This document shows positions 26,756 through 40,014 of a stretch of DNA of 64,000 nt, piece after piece. Numbering within the stretch: position 1 is the stretch's first letter; every line of letters begins with the position of its first letter. The stretch is from Aralia elata (Eukaryota; Streptophyta; Magnoliopsida; Apiales; Araliaceae): assembly GCA_034770075.1 (NCBI GenBank), contig CM068383.1:40009222-40073221 (forward strand). The letters are read 5' to 3'. The position numbers were made by a program, and so were the translations under genes. A model generated the notes under the pieces. That model made no database searches and had not been told where the DNA came from. It saw only the letters and a program-made list of their open reading frames with translations.

Positions 26756-29700
26756 TGTGACATCCCCAAATCCGGGTTTCCTAACCTCGAATTCGGTGTT
26801 CACGATACTCAACAACAAACATACTTTCTAACTAATGCGGAATAATAAACATACAATGTCTATCGAAATAGTAATAAAGTCTTATAATCATGGTCCCAAG
26901 GTTCGTTAACCTTAACTTAAAACGTACCCTTAATACAATAAGAGTTCACATAGCCAAATAACATTCACGATAAACTAGTACATAAGCCCTATCATGCAAC
27001 TACTCTTGCACCTTCCCTTTTCCTTTGTCCCCTTTAGACGTTTCTGCCTTAGCTGAAATAAAGATCATGATATAGCAAGGGCAAGCAACTAGTTTGCTTA
27101 GCAAGTTTATACACAAGGGAGATATATCATGAACAGAAGGAAGTTTCGCTTTCAATGTTCAACAATAGTATAAAATTGTGAAGAAACGTGAATTAATAGT
27201 CAACAGTTGAATATTCGAATAATTGAATGACAATTACTGAGTGGTTGGAAATAACCATAGACATTTACCAAGGTTCTCAGCATTTAAACTGGACCTCTTA
27301 ATATGTTTTGGTAATCAAGGGGATCAACCTTTCATACCCCATGATTTATGCATAAACACTTAATAAACCAGCATTGATATCATGCCTTAATCAAATTTAT
27401 CCTTTTCTCAGCCAAGAGTTCTTACCATAGCAATTTAATAAGAACAACTTTTAAAATACATTTGATTTAACAAATTTAGACATACTTGATCTAGCTGATA
27501 CAAATAGCATAGATCTATCTCATAAACAAATCATGCTTGAAAGAACTTTAATTTAATTCACAGTTCAATAATAATAGAATAGGAATTCAATTGCACAAGG
27601 TGCGAATCTCAATAATCAGTATAGATGTGAATAATCAACAATAATTATTCACTAACATGCTTCGGAAATAATAACTCGAGTTTGAGTTAGGGAATTTGCC
27701 TGTTTGCTCAGCTACAAATAATTCTAGCTTTAACTAATTGGCCTTGAAGGACCTAACATTGATAAAGTCGATCTATCAATTAGTATTGCGTAGTTGTACA
27801 TCTATACGTTCACTAAGGAACTTATCTACCACATAAGTTAAACACATAATGCACCTAGGACAATCTTGCTATCATTAACCCTAATCAAACTTAGGTTAAT
27901 GATAGATTAACTTGGGAATATTTTTCCTAAGGGTTAAACACCTTTTTAAGCCTTTAAACAATTGGGTTTACTTGTTCAATTAAGGAATTATTAAATACTT
28001 CGTATTCAAATAACTCATTTATCATTTGATTACCATTCAATATTAATTAAATGGGAATCAATTAATTATCTTTAGTTATTATCTATCGAATAACAAATTA
28101 GGTTTAATTATTACCCATTCAATAATATTTTCATAAAGTTTTAATCTTAATATTTCTTTATTTACTTAAAAATATCAAATTCTTATATTACAAATATCAT
28201 AGTAATATTTTAATAAGTTATTAGGCGACTAAACAATTTATTTTAATTGTTTTACCCTTTATTAAACAACTTATTTAATACCCATAAAAGGTCATAAATA
28301 TTATTTATCATAATAAATTACCAAAATACCTCACATAGGTTAGATTACACCATAATAGGAGTACCTAAGCTTTAACATCCTATTTTCCTCATTTATGACA
28401 TTATTTAACCATTTATTTCTTTTTAACCATAACTATAATATTATTATGAAAAATAGCAAACAAGTTCTGAAAATTATTATCTTCTGGATATGGATAGTAT
28501 ATGACCCAAAAATAATTTACAAATTTTCTTGGAATTTTATAAAGTGATTTACTATTTTTAAAGTACTCAAAACCTCCGAATATTGTTATATTTTTCATAA
28601 ATCGAGTTTTGCTCAGATAATTTTGAAATTTTTAGGGTACACTCTCATAACATATATAAACATACTATAAATATTTCATATGTTTTCAAGGTATACACAG
28701 TGAGAAATCCGGGTATGAATATTTATTCACAGTAAAAGCCATTACACAAAAACCACACATCAAAACGTGTTCGTTCTTTTTCCTACTTGTAGATAACTTC
28801 TTAAGGTACCTCTATGATTTTTCCCAGATTTTTAAAAGATTCATAACTGGCCGAAACAACCTTTAGAAAAACGAGGACATCAAGCTTTTAGGGTTTTAAA
28901 GCTTTAAGTTTTATAGCTGGACTGTTTTGGAAAAATAGCCCCCAAAGCTTCAAAAATTATTGGATTTATGTTCTACTACTTGGGTTTACTAGCTAACTCA
29001 TGTATCTAGCACCCCCCTTTTATCGGATCACAAATTCAAGTTGTAAAACTTGAGTTACACAAGATTTAGTGGAAGGAAAAACTAGGGTTTCACCCCTAGG
29101 AGAACATATACTTTCTTCCTCTAAATCTTTTATCTAACACTCAAAATACTTAGTTCCATACATGATGATATGTAGAACTAGGGTATGTTAGGTATTAGTT
29201 CATAACCCCATCAAAACTTGCTATCTTGCTATAATACCAAATAGAAGAAGGAAATGAAGATTTAGGTTATACCTTGTTCTAGTAGCAACCTTCCTTGATC
29301 TACCAAAGTAAGATATGAACTTAGGGTGCACTAATCAAGCTAGCACCCCTCTCCTTCCCCTTAAGAACCGAACCCCTCTCTCTCTTTTCTCTCTTTGTAT
29401 TTTGCTAGCTTGGAAGAAAATAGAAGAAGAAGAATAGGAGAAAAATGAAGAGAAAATAAAGTGTGGTGATTCAAGAATGTATCTTGCAATATAGTTAGAT
29501 ACAACTAGGAGTATAACTAATATCCCCCATATCTTTGTTGTCCATTGGATAAAAGGCTTACTAATTGAATAATAGCAAGATACCTCTACCTTTTGTCATC
29601 ATGGGGCTAGTGAGAGCTTTGTGTCACTAGGGTGGCTAGTTGACATCTTAGGAGGCTACTTGACAACTTAGGAGGCTACTTGACATTTTAGGTAGCTATG

Positions 29701-30518
29701 TGACATCTTAGGTAGCTACTTGAAATCTTAGGTAGCTATGTGACATCTTAGGTAGCTATTGACATCTTCGGTAGCTATACCATCAAGTCTAAAACCTAAC
29801 TTCCAACACAAGCTAGATAATACTTTAATTAAAATTTGAAAAACCAACTTGTTCTTTCTCTCTATGGTCCATGGCATATGAGAGATTTTTGTCCCAAATT
29901 GATGTCCCAAATATACCACCATTAAATCAATTAGTGCTACATCTTTAAATTACCAAGTGGGCTAGGTTTTGGGCAATACCTCAAATAAACTTTGGGCTTA
30001 GAATTAAATGATTGGGCTAATGAAACCAAACCTATTTAAATGCAATATAAGGTCTTTTAATTAAACCCAATGATAGCTCGTTTAATATGCCACACAATTA
30101 ATACCCAAATCCATGATTAATATAAATAATTGGGCTAGGTTCATTAATGAAGTAACTTAGTCACTTAGTAAATAAATTACTAAATTAACTATTAATATTA
30201 TTATTCAATTTGGCCATAACTCATTAACCACTACTTTCATTAATTAACTCACACACCTTATTTACTAACTATATTCAATATACTTGAATATTTAATTTAG
30301 TAAATGCTTTGCCAATTCTATGGGTATAAAGCCTTAGGGTTTGCTCACTAGTTTAAATATACTACTAGTGACTCCCCTAACACAAAGTAGATCAATAAAT
30401 CACATAGTCACATAATCCACCAATACACCCAAAGGTTGTAAATAGGAACACAAAGCTAACTCATTAAAATTAAATTATATTTAATTAATAATGACGTTCA
30501 AAATTCACGGGCATTACA
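26756..30518 (-). repeat. 3' LTR of I (3763 bp)
   Basis: Plus-strand ends TGTGACATCCCC and GGGCATTACA. Non-coding, AT-rich. It includes a minisatellite at 29630-29780. Confidence 0.92.
29630..29780. repeat. ~22-bp minisatellite in I LTR
   Basis: Six or seven copies of TGACATCTTAGGTAGCTAC-like units. The other LTR has the same array at about 38372-38515 with small differences. Confidence 0.85.
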
Positions 30519-30531
30519 TCCCTCTCCCCTT
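30519..30531 (-). other. Polypurine tract of I
   Basis: AAGGGGAGAGGGA on the minus strand beside the LTR start TGTAATGCCC. Confidence 0.82.
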
Positions 30532-30566
30532 ATAAAAATTCCGTCCTCGGAATTGTAAAAATAGGG

Positions 30567-30866
30567 TTACTCAAATAAAAACGAATAATTCACTTTCATC
30601 TTCTCTTTGAGTTCCCACGTAGCTTCTTCGACTGCGTGATTCCTCCAGAGAACCTTGACAGAATGGATGGTCTTGTTTCTCAGCTTCTGTTCCTTCCTAT
30701 CGAGTATCTGGACATGAACTTCTTTGTACGTTAAGTCCTTCTCGACTTGGATTGGTTCATAGGAGATAACGTGCTTATATCCTGGTTTATACGGCCGCAA
30801 CACTGACACATAAAACACGTTGTGAATGTGGTCAAGTTCAGGAGGTAACGCTACCTTGTACGCCAC
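30567..30866 (-). pseudogene. I: integrase end and chromodomain
   Basis: 99 codons: YKVALPPELDHIHNVFYVSV is the integrase tail and VQILDRKEQKLRNKTIHSVK ... VLWRNHAVEEATWELKE is a chromodomain. A small frameshift near 30860 separates it from the integrase core. Chromodomains are thought to guide integration to heterochromatin. Confidence 0.85.
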
Positions 30867-31894
30867 TTCGCCGATTCGCCGATTCGCCTCAAAATCTCGA
30901 ACGGTTCTATGAACCTAGGGCTCAATTTGCCCTTCTTCCCAAACCGGATCTTTCCTTTCCAAGGAGATACCTTCAAAAATACAAAGCTACCAACTTCAAA
31001 GTCCCGCTTCTGACGATGTAAGTCGGCATATTTCTTCTTGCGATCTTGAGTTGCTACGAGACGGTTTCTGATCAGCCGCACAATGTCTGTAGTCTGCTGC
31101 ACCATTTCTGGTCCCAACAATCTTCGCTCCCCAACCTCGTCCCAACACATTGGGGTTCGGCATCTCCTTCCATATAGCGCTTCGTATGGTGGCATGCCGA
31201 TACTGGCGTGATAGCTATTGTTGTAAGCAAACTCCACCAGTGGCAAATGGTCATCCCAGCTGCCCTTTAAATCCATCATGACTGCCCGAAACATATCTTC
31301 TAAGGTCTGAATTGTTCGCTCGCTCTGGCCGTCGGTTTGAGGATGATACGCTGTACTCAACCTCAACTGCGTTCCCATTCTTGCCTGCAGACTTTTCCAA
31401 AAATTCGACGTGAAGCGCGGATCTCTATCAGATACAATTGATACCGGCACTCTATGTCGTGACACTATCTCCTTCACATAAAGCTTTGCTAATTGCTCCA
31501 GATTGTACCGTATCTTGGTTGGCAGAAAATGAGCAGACTTGGTTAGACGATCCACAATTACCCAGATGGCGTCTAAACCCTTATGAGTTGGTGGCAGTCC
31601 CACCACAAAGTCCATTGTGATGTGCTCCCACTTCCACTCCGGAATCTCTAATGGTTGAAGTAGTCCGCTCGGTCGTTGGTGCTCTGCTTTAATCCGTTGG
31701 CATGTCAGACATCGGCTGACGCACTCTGCCACTTCTCGTTTCATATTCGGCCACCAAAAATTTCGCCGCAAATCCGAATACATTTTTGTGCTCCCGGGAT
31801 GTACTGAGTACTTCGTGCTGTGAGCTTCCTGAAGGATTTCTTCTCTCAATTCCGGATCTAACGGTACCCAGACTCTCTCTTCAAACCTTAGCAA
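30851..31894 (-). pseudogene. I: integrase
   Basis: 347 codons: HSTKYSVHPGSTKMYSDLRR and CVSRCLTCQRIKAEH (HHCC zinc module), ITMDFVVGLPPTHKGLDAIW (Asp), SIVSDRDPRFTSNFW (Asp), AYHPQTDGQSERTIQTLEDM (Glu), FAYNNSYHASIGMPPYEALYG. The catalytic D,D,E are all present. The frame ends in a shift into the chromodomain frame. Confidence 0.9.
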
Positions 31895-31939
31895 TCCTGT
31901 GCTATCAATCTTATACTTAAGCTCCTCACCCTCGACAAT

Positions 31940-32722
31940 TCACTTCTTTATTGAATCACAATCCTCATCCTTTTCTTGAGCCTCCTTGATTTGATCCAAT
32001 AGGGTCGGGCTCGCTGTCACTGTAAACAATTTTCCATCCGTCTCCATCGGATACTTAACCTCCAATTCCAGACGTTCGAACTCCTTTATTAACTCTGCCT
32101 GAGTTGTGAGCCTCATCAATTTCTCCCTGCCTTTCCTACTCAGGGCATCTGCCACTACATTTGCTTTGCCCGGATGGTACATAATCTCACAGTCATAATC
32201 CTTGATCAATTCTAACCATCGGCGCTGCCTCATGTTCAGCTCTTTCTGAGTGAAGATATATTTCAGACTTTTGTGATCTGTATATATCTCGCACCTCTCT
32301 CCATATAAGTAGTGCCTCCAAATCTTCAAGGCGAATACTACTGCCGCTAACTCCAGATCATGAGTCGGGTATCCCTTTTCATAGTACTTCGGCTGACGTG
32401 AAGCGTTCGCAATGACCTTGTCGTGCTGCATTAGTATACAACCAAGGCCTTTGTGTGACGCATCACTGTATACTACAAAACCTCCAGTGTCGTCCGGTAA
32501 AGCCAACACCGGTGCTTGGCTAAGTCTCTTCTTCAGCTCCATGAAACTTTCCTCGCACTTCTCCGTCCAAACGAACTTTACCGTCTTTCTGGTTAGATTG
32601 GTCAAGGGTGATGCTATCTTCGAAAAATCCTGGATGAATCTCCGATAGTATCCCGCCAACCCTAGGAAACTCCTGATCTCCGTCGGCGTCTTCAGCTGCT
32701 CCCAGTTGATAATGGCTTTCAC
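31940..32722 (-). pseudogene. I: RNase H and RT connection
   Basis: 260 codons: FLGLAGYYRRFIQDFSKIAS, FVVYSDASHKGLGCILMQ, THDLELAAVVFALKIWRHYL, IYTDHKSLKYIFTQKELNMR and ADALSRKGREK. Interrupted from the integrase frame by a stop near 31937 and from RT near 32765. Confidence 0.9.
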
Positions 32723-32764
32723 CTTTGCTGGGTCTACCGAAACGCCATTCCTGTCAATGACGTG

Positions 32765-33190
32765 TCATAGAAACTGCACCATTTGCAACCAAAATTCCCA
32801 CTTTGAAAACTTCGCGTACAGCTTCTCCCTTATTAATGCCTCCAAAGCAATCCTTAGATGTTCAACATGTTCTTCCTCTGTCACTGAATACACCAAGATG
32901 TCATCGATGAATACTACCACGAACTTGTCTAAGTACTGCTTGAACACCCTGTTCATCATATCCATGAATGTTGCTGGCGCATTTGTCAGCCCAAACGACA
33001 TCACCAAAAACTCAAAGTGCCCATATCGAGTTTTGAATGTTGTCTTTGGAATATCCTCCCGCCTCACCTTTAGTTGGTGATATCCCGTTCTCAAGTCAAT
33101 CTTTGAAAAGTATTTTGCTCCCTTCAATTGATCAAACAAATCATCAATTATGGGCAGCGGATACTTGTTCTTAATCGTAACCTTGTTCAA
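32765..33190 (-). pseudogene. I: reverse transcriptase palm
   Basis: 141 codons: KYFSKIDLRTGYHQLKVRRE, FGLTNAPATFMDMMNRVFKQ and VVVFIDDILVYS, the intact YxDD-type box (FIDD). The fingers part upstream is shifted or lost (33190-33240). Confidence 0.9.
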
Positions 33191-33229
33191 TTCCCTGTAG
33201 TTGATACTGAGCCTTAACGATATTCTTCT

Positions 33230-33654
33230 TTACGAACAGAACTGGAGCTCCCTACGGAGATACACTCGGACGAATATACCCTTCTTAACCTCTCCTCCAG
33301 ACTTGTTGCCTCCGCAAGATTGGCTATCGATCCCTTTCCTTTTATTCGGGTTACTTCCCCCGCGGTTACCTTCCTTGTGACCATCATGGCTTTTCTGATC
33401 TTGGTTGTGCTTTGTCAACGCTTCATTTCCTCCTCGGCAACGATTGCTTCCTTAAGTAACGTAGGAAATGTGTTGATCTGCAAAACCACAACCTTACTAT
33501 ACGCCCAGGGCTTCAACCCTTGTTCAAATCTCTTCGCTCGCCTAGCTCCGGTGTCCACTTGGTGTGGAGAAAACCTAGCTAGTTTGTTAAACTTCGTTGC
33601 GTACTCTACTATCGACATATCATCTTGCTTCAGTTCCAAGAACTTTATCTCCAT
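33230..33654 (-). pseudogene. I: gag second part with deletion into RT
   Basis: 33415-33654 codes FLELKQDDMSIVEYATKFNK and RFEQGLKPWAYSKV (capsid end). 33230-33418 continues with HNQDQKSHDGHKEGNRGGSN and then runs into RT finger sequence (33230-33280), so the zinc knuckle, protease and start of RT are missing by deletion. Confidence 0.78.
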
Positions 33655-34090
33655 ACTTGCCTGCGTCCTTTCTAGAAACTAATTTTTCGAAAAACATCTC
33701 CTTAAAACGAGTCCATGCAGTTGTGCCTTCCCCAGCTCGGCTTCTATTCGCCTTCCACCAGTAATTTGACTCACCCTTCCTCATGAAAGTGGCAAACGAA
33801 GTCTTCTGTTCCTCGGTCACTCTTGCGACCTTGAAAACTTTCTCCATTTCTTCTACCCATGTTTGGGCTTCACTCGGATCCCTATTCCCATGAAACTCCG
33901 GTGGTCCTAGTAATTTAAAACCCGTAAAGTTCGTCATGTGACTTCATGGCCGAACAACTGCAATGGCTGGTCTGCCTTGCATCGTTTCCTCTAACAAGTT
34001 CGCAAAGGTCCTCTTGGGGTCAGTCTGACCCTCCTCGTTATTCACTGACTCTTCCACCCTCGTGTATCGGGGTTGTCTCCTTGACGGCAT
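33620..34090 (-). pseudogene. I: gag start
   Basis: ATG at 34090 (MPSRRQPRYTRVEESV), stop near 33945, then 33620-33937 with FKLLGPPEFHGNRDPSEAQT, WVEEMEKVFKVARVTEEQK and ESNYWWKANR: Ty3/gypsy gag of the chromovirus type. Broken by stop and frameshift. Confidence 0.75.
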
Positions 34091-35472
34091 TGTTTGTTCT
34101 AAACAAAACCTTACATAAATCCTTCTTTTCTTGTTTTACACATCGTGCAAAACTCTACTGATGTTATCATTTAAGAGTCAAAGCACAAATCGATCACAAT
34201 CAATCATGTAATAATAATACCACATTTATATTCATACACCCCTTAGTGTGTCAAACACTTAAAATTTTGGCATATTCCTATAAATGTTAACTATCCCATT
34301 AAGACACAAAAGATGAGATTAATAAGAACTGCATTCCCCTAGATCTGAAAAGTGGGGATGTATCATCATCATATCACCTCAAGGCACCTTTAATAAATAC
34401 TAATAAGCTCATCTTAGTACTTCGTACTACTTACATCATATAGCATTCCTGATATCCACTTATCCCTCTATTACTAACAACAAGATGGGTTTCACATAAC
34501 TACTCCACAACTTACACAAAGTTGGGACTTACAACAGATATACTGCTAGTTGTACAAAAACTGAGATTCACATTTCTTACATGCATAGATATACTAGTAC
34601 ATATACATTAACCACTATTCTTCATTCATTGCGACTCACAAAGGTCTTATAACTCTTAGACTTAACCTTTCTTTCTTTCATTTCCTCCATCTATTCCTTA
34701 TATCGGGCTCCAATTGATCCTCCTTAGGGATTTTCATTATCTCATCATTCAGTTCCATCTCTAGATACTTTTTTCAGATCAGACACTAAATCTACCCGTG
34801 GTTCATTTCTTATAATCTCTCCATTGTCTCTCCTTTCTAATCATCAAAACAATCTAAATTGCCATCAGTCATCTCTTAAATTTTCTATTTTTTTTGCATA
34901 TAACATCATTCATCTCAATACTCTCAACTTTTTCTTAACAACTCTATATGAGTCCATTACCTTTGTCTCACCTAGCATTCCACAATAAAGCTTAATAACT
35001 TAACTAACACTTCAAAATATCGATATATTCATTATTTATCGAATCAATCATTTCCTTCTTGCAAACCTTAACCCAACAGATTCTAAGGTACCCTCTTTTC
35101 ATCACAAAGAAACTCCATACAACATCACTCCAATATCTTATCTAATGAATAGCCACAAAAATTGATCAATAGCCACATAATTGATCAATAGCATCAAATG
35201 ATTAATCTAATTACCTCGAATATCTATAACTCCAGTTTACAATGGATCGTCCATACTTAATGGTCTTCACTTTAGCATATTATCTCATCAATACACATTT
35301 CTCAAATTATCCACAAGCTTAATAACACCAACGTATGATCCAAATCCTCAATTCTAAGATCATAATAAATTTCTAACCAAATATAACTCTATATGAGTTC
35401 TATCCCTTTCTATTCCTCTACATTCTCTCAGGTTATAACCTAAGGACACTTTCTCCTAAGGGTTATAACCTA
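34091..35472 (-). other. I 5' leader (1.4 kb)
   Basis: Non-coding AT-rich leader between the primer site and gag; no open frame. Confidence 0.7.
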
Positions 35473-35487
35473 TAGCTTTGATACCAA
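35473..35487 (-). other. Primer binding site of I
   Basis: TTGGTATCAAAGCTA on the minus strand, two bases from the LTR end; initiator-Met type. Confidence 0.72.
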
Positions 35488-35489
35488 CC

Positions 35490-38400
35490 TGTGACACCCC
35501 AAAATCCGGGTTTCCTAACCTCGAATTCGGTGTTCACGATACTCAACAACAAACATACTTTCTAACTAATGCGGAATAATAAACATACAATGTCTATCGA
35601 AATAGTAATAAAGTCTTACAATCATGGTCCCAAGGTTCGTTAACCTTAACTTAAAACGTACCCTTAATACAATAAGAGTTCACATAGCCAAATAACATTC
35701 AAGATAAACTAGTACATAAGCCCTATCATGCAACTACTCTTGCACCTTCCCTTTTCCTTTGTCCCCTTTAGACGTTTTTGCCTTAGCTGAAATAAAGATC
35801 ATGATATAGCAAGGGTAAGCAACTAGTTTGCTTAGCAAGTTTATACACAAGGGAGATATATCATGAACAGAAGGAAGTTTCGCTTTCAATGTTCAACAAC
35901 AATATAAAATTGTGAAGAAACGTGAATTAATAGTCAACAGTTGAATATTCGAATAATTGAATGACAATTACTGAGTGGTTGGAAATAACCATAAACATTT
36001 ACCAAGGTTCTCAGCATTTAAACTGGACCTCTTAATATGTTTTGGTAATCAAGGGGATCAACCTTTCATACCTCATGATTTATGCATAAACACTTAATAA
36101 ACCAGCATTGATATCATGCCTTAATCAAATTTATCCTTTTCTCAGCCAAGAGTTCTTACCATAGCAATTTAATAAGAACAACTTTTAAAATACATTTGAT
36201 TTAACAAATTTAGACATACTTGATCTAGCTGATACAAATAGCATAGATCTATCTCATAAACAATTCATGCTTGAAAGAACTTTAATTTAATTCACAGTTC
36301 AATAATAATAGAATAGGAATTCAATTGCACAAGGTGCGAATCTCAATAATCAGTATAGATGTGAATAATCAACAATAATTATTCACTAACATGCTTCGGA
36401 AATAATAACTCGAGTTTGAGTTAGGGAACTTGCCTGTTTGCTCAGCTACAAATAATTCTAGCTTTAACTAATTGGCCTTGAAGGACCTAACATTGATAAA
36501 GTCGATCTATCAATTAGTATTGCGTAGTTGTACATCTATACGTTCACTAAGAAACTTATTTACCACATAAGTTAAACACATAATGCACCTAGGACAATCT
36601 TGCTATCATTAACCCTAATCAAACTTAGGTTAATGATAGATTAACTTGGGAATATTTTTTCTAAGGGTTAAACACCTTTTTAAGCCTTTAAACAATTGGG
36701 TTTACTTGTTTAATTAAGGAATTATTAAACACTTCGTATGCAAATAGCTCATTTATCATTTGATTACCATTCAATATTAATTAAATGGGAATCAATTAAT
36801 TATCTTTAGTTAGTATCTATCGAATAACAAATTAGGTTTAATTATTACCCATTCAATAATATTTTCATAAAGTTTTAATCTTAATATTTCTTTATTTACT
36901 TAAAAATATCAAATTCTTATATTACAAATATCATAGTAATATTTTAATAAGTTATTAGGCGACTAAACAATTTATTTTAATTGTTTTACCCTTTATTAAA
37001 CAACTTATTTAATACCTATAAAAGGTCATAAATATTATTTATCATAATAGATTACCAAAATACCCCACATAGGTTAGATTACACCATAATAGGAGTACCT
37101 AAGCTTTAACATCCTATTTTTCTCATTTATGACATTATTTAACCATTTATTTCTTTTTAACCATAACTATAATATTATTATGAAAAATAGCAAACAAGTT
37201 CTAAACATTATTATCTTTTGGATCTGGATAGTATATGACCCAAAAATAATTTACAAATTTTCCTGGAATTTTAGAAAGTGATTTACTATTTTTAAAGTAC
37301 TCAAAACCTCCGAATCTTGTTACATTTTTCATAAATCGAGTTTTGCCCAGATAATTCTGAAATTTTCAGGGTACACTCTCATAACATATATAAACATACT
37401 GTAAATATTTCATATGTTTTCAAGGTATACACAGTGAGAAATCTGGGTATGAATATTTATTCACGGTAAAAGCCATTACACAGAAACCACACATCAAAAC
37501 GTGTTCGTTCTTTTTCCTACTTGTAGATAACTTCTTAAGGTACCTCTATGATTTTTCCCAGATTTTTAAAAGATTCATAACTGGCCGAAACAACCTTTAG
37601 AAAAACGAGGACAACAAGCTTTTAGGGTTTTAAAGCTTTAAGTTTTATAGCTGGACTGTTTTGGGAAAATAGCCCCCAAAGCTTCAAAAATTATTGGATT
37701 TGTGTTCTACTACTTGGGTTTACTAGCTAACTCATGTATCTAGTACCCCCCTTTGACGGATCACAAATCCAAGTTGTAAAACTTGAGTTACACAAGATTT
37801 AGTGGAAGGAAAAATTAAGGTTTCACCCCTAGGAGAACATATGCTCACTTTCTTCCTCTAAATCTTTGATCTAACACTCAAAATACTTAGTTCCATACAT
37901 GATGATATGTAGAACTAGGGTATGTTAGGTATTAGTTCATAACCCCATCAAAACTTGCTATCTTGCTATAATACCAAATAGAAGAAGGAAATGAAGATTT
38001 AGGTTATACCTTGTTCTAGTAGCAACCTTCCTTGATCTACCAAAGTAAGATATGAACTTAGGGTGCACTAATCAAGCTAGCACCCCTCTCCTTCCCCTTA
38101 AGAACCGAACCCCTCTCTCTCTTTTCTCTCTTTGTATTTCGCTAGCTTGGGAGAAAATAGAAGAAGAAGAATAGGAGAAAAATGAAGAGAAAATAAAGTG
38201 TGGTGATTCAAGAGTGTATCTTGCAATATAGTTAGATACAACTAGGAGTATAACTAATATTCTCCATATCTTTGTTGTCCATTGGATAAAAGGCTTACTA
38301 ATTGAATAATAGCAAGATACCTCTACCTTTTGTCATCATAGGGCTAGTGAGAGCTTTGTGTCACTAGGGTGGCTAGTTGACATCTTAGGAGGCTACTTGA

Positions 38401-39257
38401 CAACATAGGAGGCTACTTGACATTTTAGGTAGCTATGTGACATCTTAGGTAGCTACTTGACATCTTAGGTAGCTATGTGACATCTTAAGTAGCTATTGAC
38501 ATCTTAGGTAGCTATACCATCAAGTCTAAAACCTAACTTCCAACACAAGCTAGATAATACTTTAATTAAAATTTGAAAAACCAACTTGTTCTTTCTCTCT
38601 CTATGGTCCACGGCATATGAGGGATTTTTGTCCCAAAATGATGTCCCAAATATACCACCATTAAATCAATTAGTGCTACATCTTTAAATTACCATGTGGG
38701 CTAGGTTTTGGGCAATACCTCAAATAAACTTTGGGCTTAGAATTAAATGATTGGGCTAATGAAACCAAACCTATTTAAATGCAATATAAGGTCTTTTAAT
38801 TAAACCCAATGATAGCTCATTTAATATGCCACACAATTAATACCCAAATCCATGATTAATATAAATAATTGGGCTAGGTTCATTAATGAAGTAACTTAGT
38901 CACTTAGTAAATAAATTACTAAATTAACTATTAATATTATTATTCAATTTGGCCATAACTCATTAACCACTACTTTCATTAATTAACTCACACACCTTAT
39001 TTACTAACTATATTCAATATACTTGAATATTTAATTTAGTAAATGCTTTGCCAATTCTATGGGTATAAAGCCTTAGGGTTTGCTCACTAGTTTAAATATA
39101 CTACTAGTGACTCCCCTAACACAAAGTAGATCAATAAATCACATAGTCACATAATCCACCAATACACCCAAAGGTTGTAAATAGGAACACAAAGCTAACT
39201 CATTAAAATTAAATTATATTTAATTAATAATGACGTTTAAAATTCACGGGCATTACA
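35490..39257 (-). repeat. 5' LTR of I (3768 bp)
   Basis: Near-identical to 26756-30518. In the first ~600 bp that I compared by eye, about nine single-base differences are visible. Confidence 0.92.
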
Positions 39258-39262
39258 ATTGG
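39258..39262. repeat. TSD of I, right
   Basis: ATTGG; left copy ACTGG at 26751-26755 (4/5). Confidence 0.65.
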
Positions 39263-39900
39263 TGCTGAGTTGTTGCCTCTGGTGCTGGTGGTGCTGTTAG
39301 TTGAGATGAACTAGCAGCATTAACCAGTCTAGTATCCTCAGTACTCCCCCTACAAGTTGGAGGGCCACAAATGCTGTTGTGCACACCCAACTTGGCAAGT
39401 AAAAACCAATGAGGGACTTTATCGAGGGGTCCGCTTAAAATGTTAGTAAACTACTTGAACCTTCTCCATGATAAAATGACAATCAAGCTTAATGTGTTTT
39501 TTTCTTAGGTTGATGCACATGGTTAGAAGCTATGTTAATAGCAGCATCATTATCACAAAACATTGTAAATTCTTTAACAGACCCACAAGCCAAATACACT
39601 CCCAAGTGACTGGCTAAAGCCTTGTATTCAACTTCAAATGTACTTCTAAAAACAACTGATTGCTTTTAAGAATGCATGCTAGTAATGAGGACCTAAGTAG
39701 AACAAAAAAAAACCAGTGACATATCTCATAGTAACTGGGCAAAAACTCCAATCACTGTCACAGTAAGCTTAAAAAAGCATGAGTTTGTTTCTACGAAACT
39801 TGAGTCCTTGTAATGAAGTCCTTTTGACATATATAAGTACCCTAGTAGCAGCATTAACATGAGGGTTCTCTAAGTTTCATCATGAATCGACTTAATAATG

Positions 39901-39951
39901 TACTGCATAGCTAATGTTTATTTTTTTGATCGACTACTGCATAGCTAATGT
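39901..39951. repeat. 17-bp duplication around a 17-bp insert
   Basis: TACTGCATAGCTAATGT at 39901-39917 and 39935-39951, with TTATTTTTTTGATCGAC between. Confidence 0.85.
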
Positions 39952-40014
39952 CAAGTCTAGAAATAGTAATATAGCAAAAAAAAGGATAATGCAATTTCCT
40001 AGCAATGCTTCTAT

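Larger units (their letters stand above)
26756..39257 (-). mobile_element. Element I: chromodomain Ty3/gypsy (Tekay-like) retrotransposon, 12.5 kb, broken
   Basis: LTRs 26756-30518 and 35490-39257 (3763 and 3768 bp) begin TGTAATGCCC and end TGTCACA on the minus strand. Primer site at 35473-35487, polypurine tract at 30519-30531, 5-bp TSD with 4/5 match. Internal order on the minus strand: gag, (deletion), RT, RNase H, integrase, chromodomain. The C-terminal chromodomain, very long LTRs and TGTRACRYCCC-type ends point to the Tekay/Del clade of chromoviruses. Frameshifts and a deletion make it non-autonomous. Confidence 0.9.

Noticed and set aside
29630..29780. CRISPR or coding repeat
   Set aside because: Contiguous 22-bp units without spacers, present in both LTRs; a minisatellite.
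33946..34161. Plus-strand 71-codon frame near gag of I
   Set aside because: Opposite strand of the readable gag start (ATG at 34090, minus).
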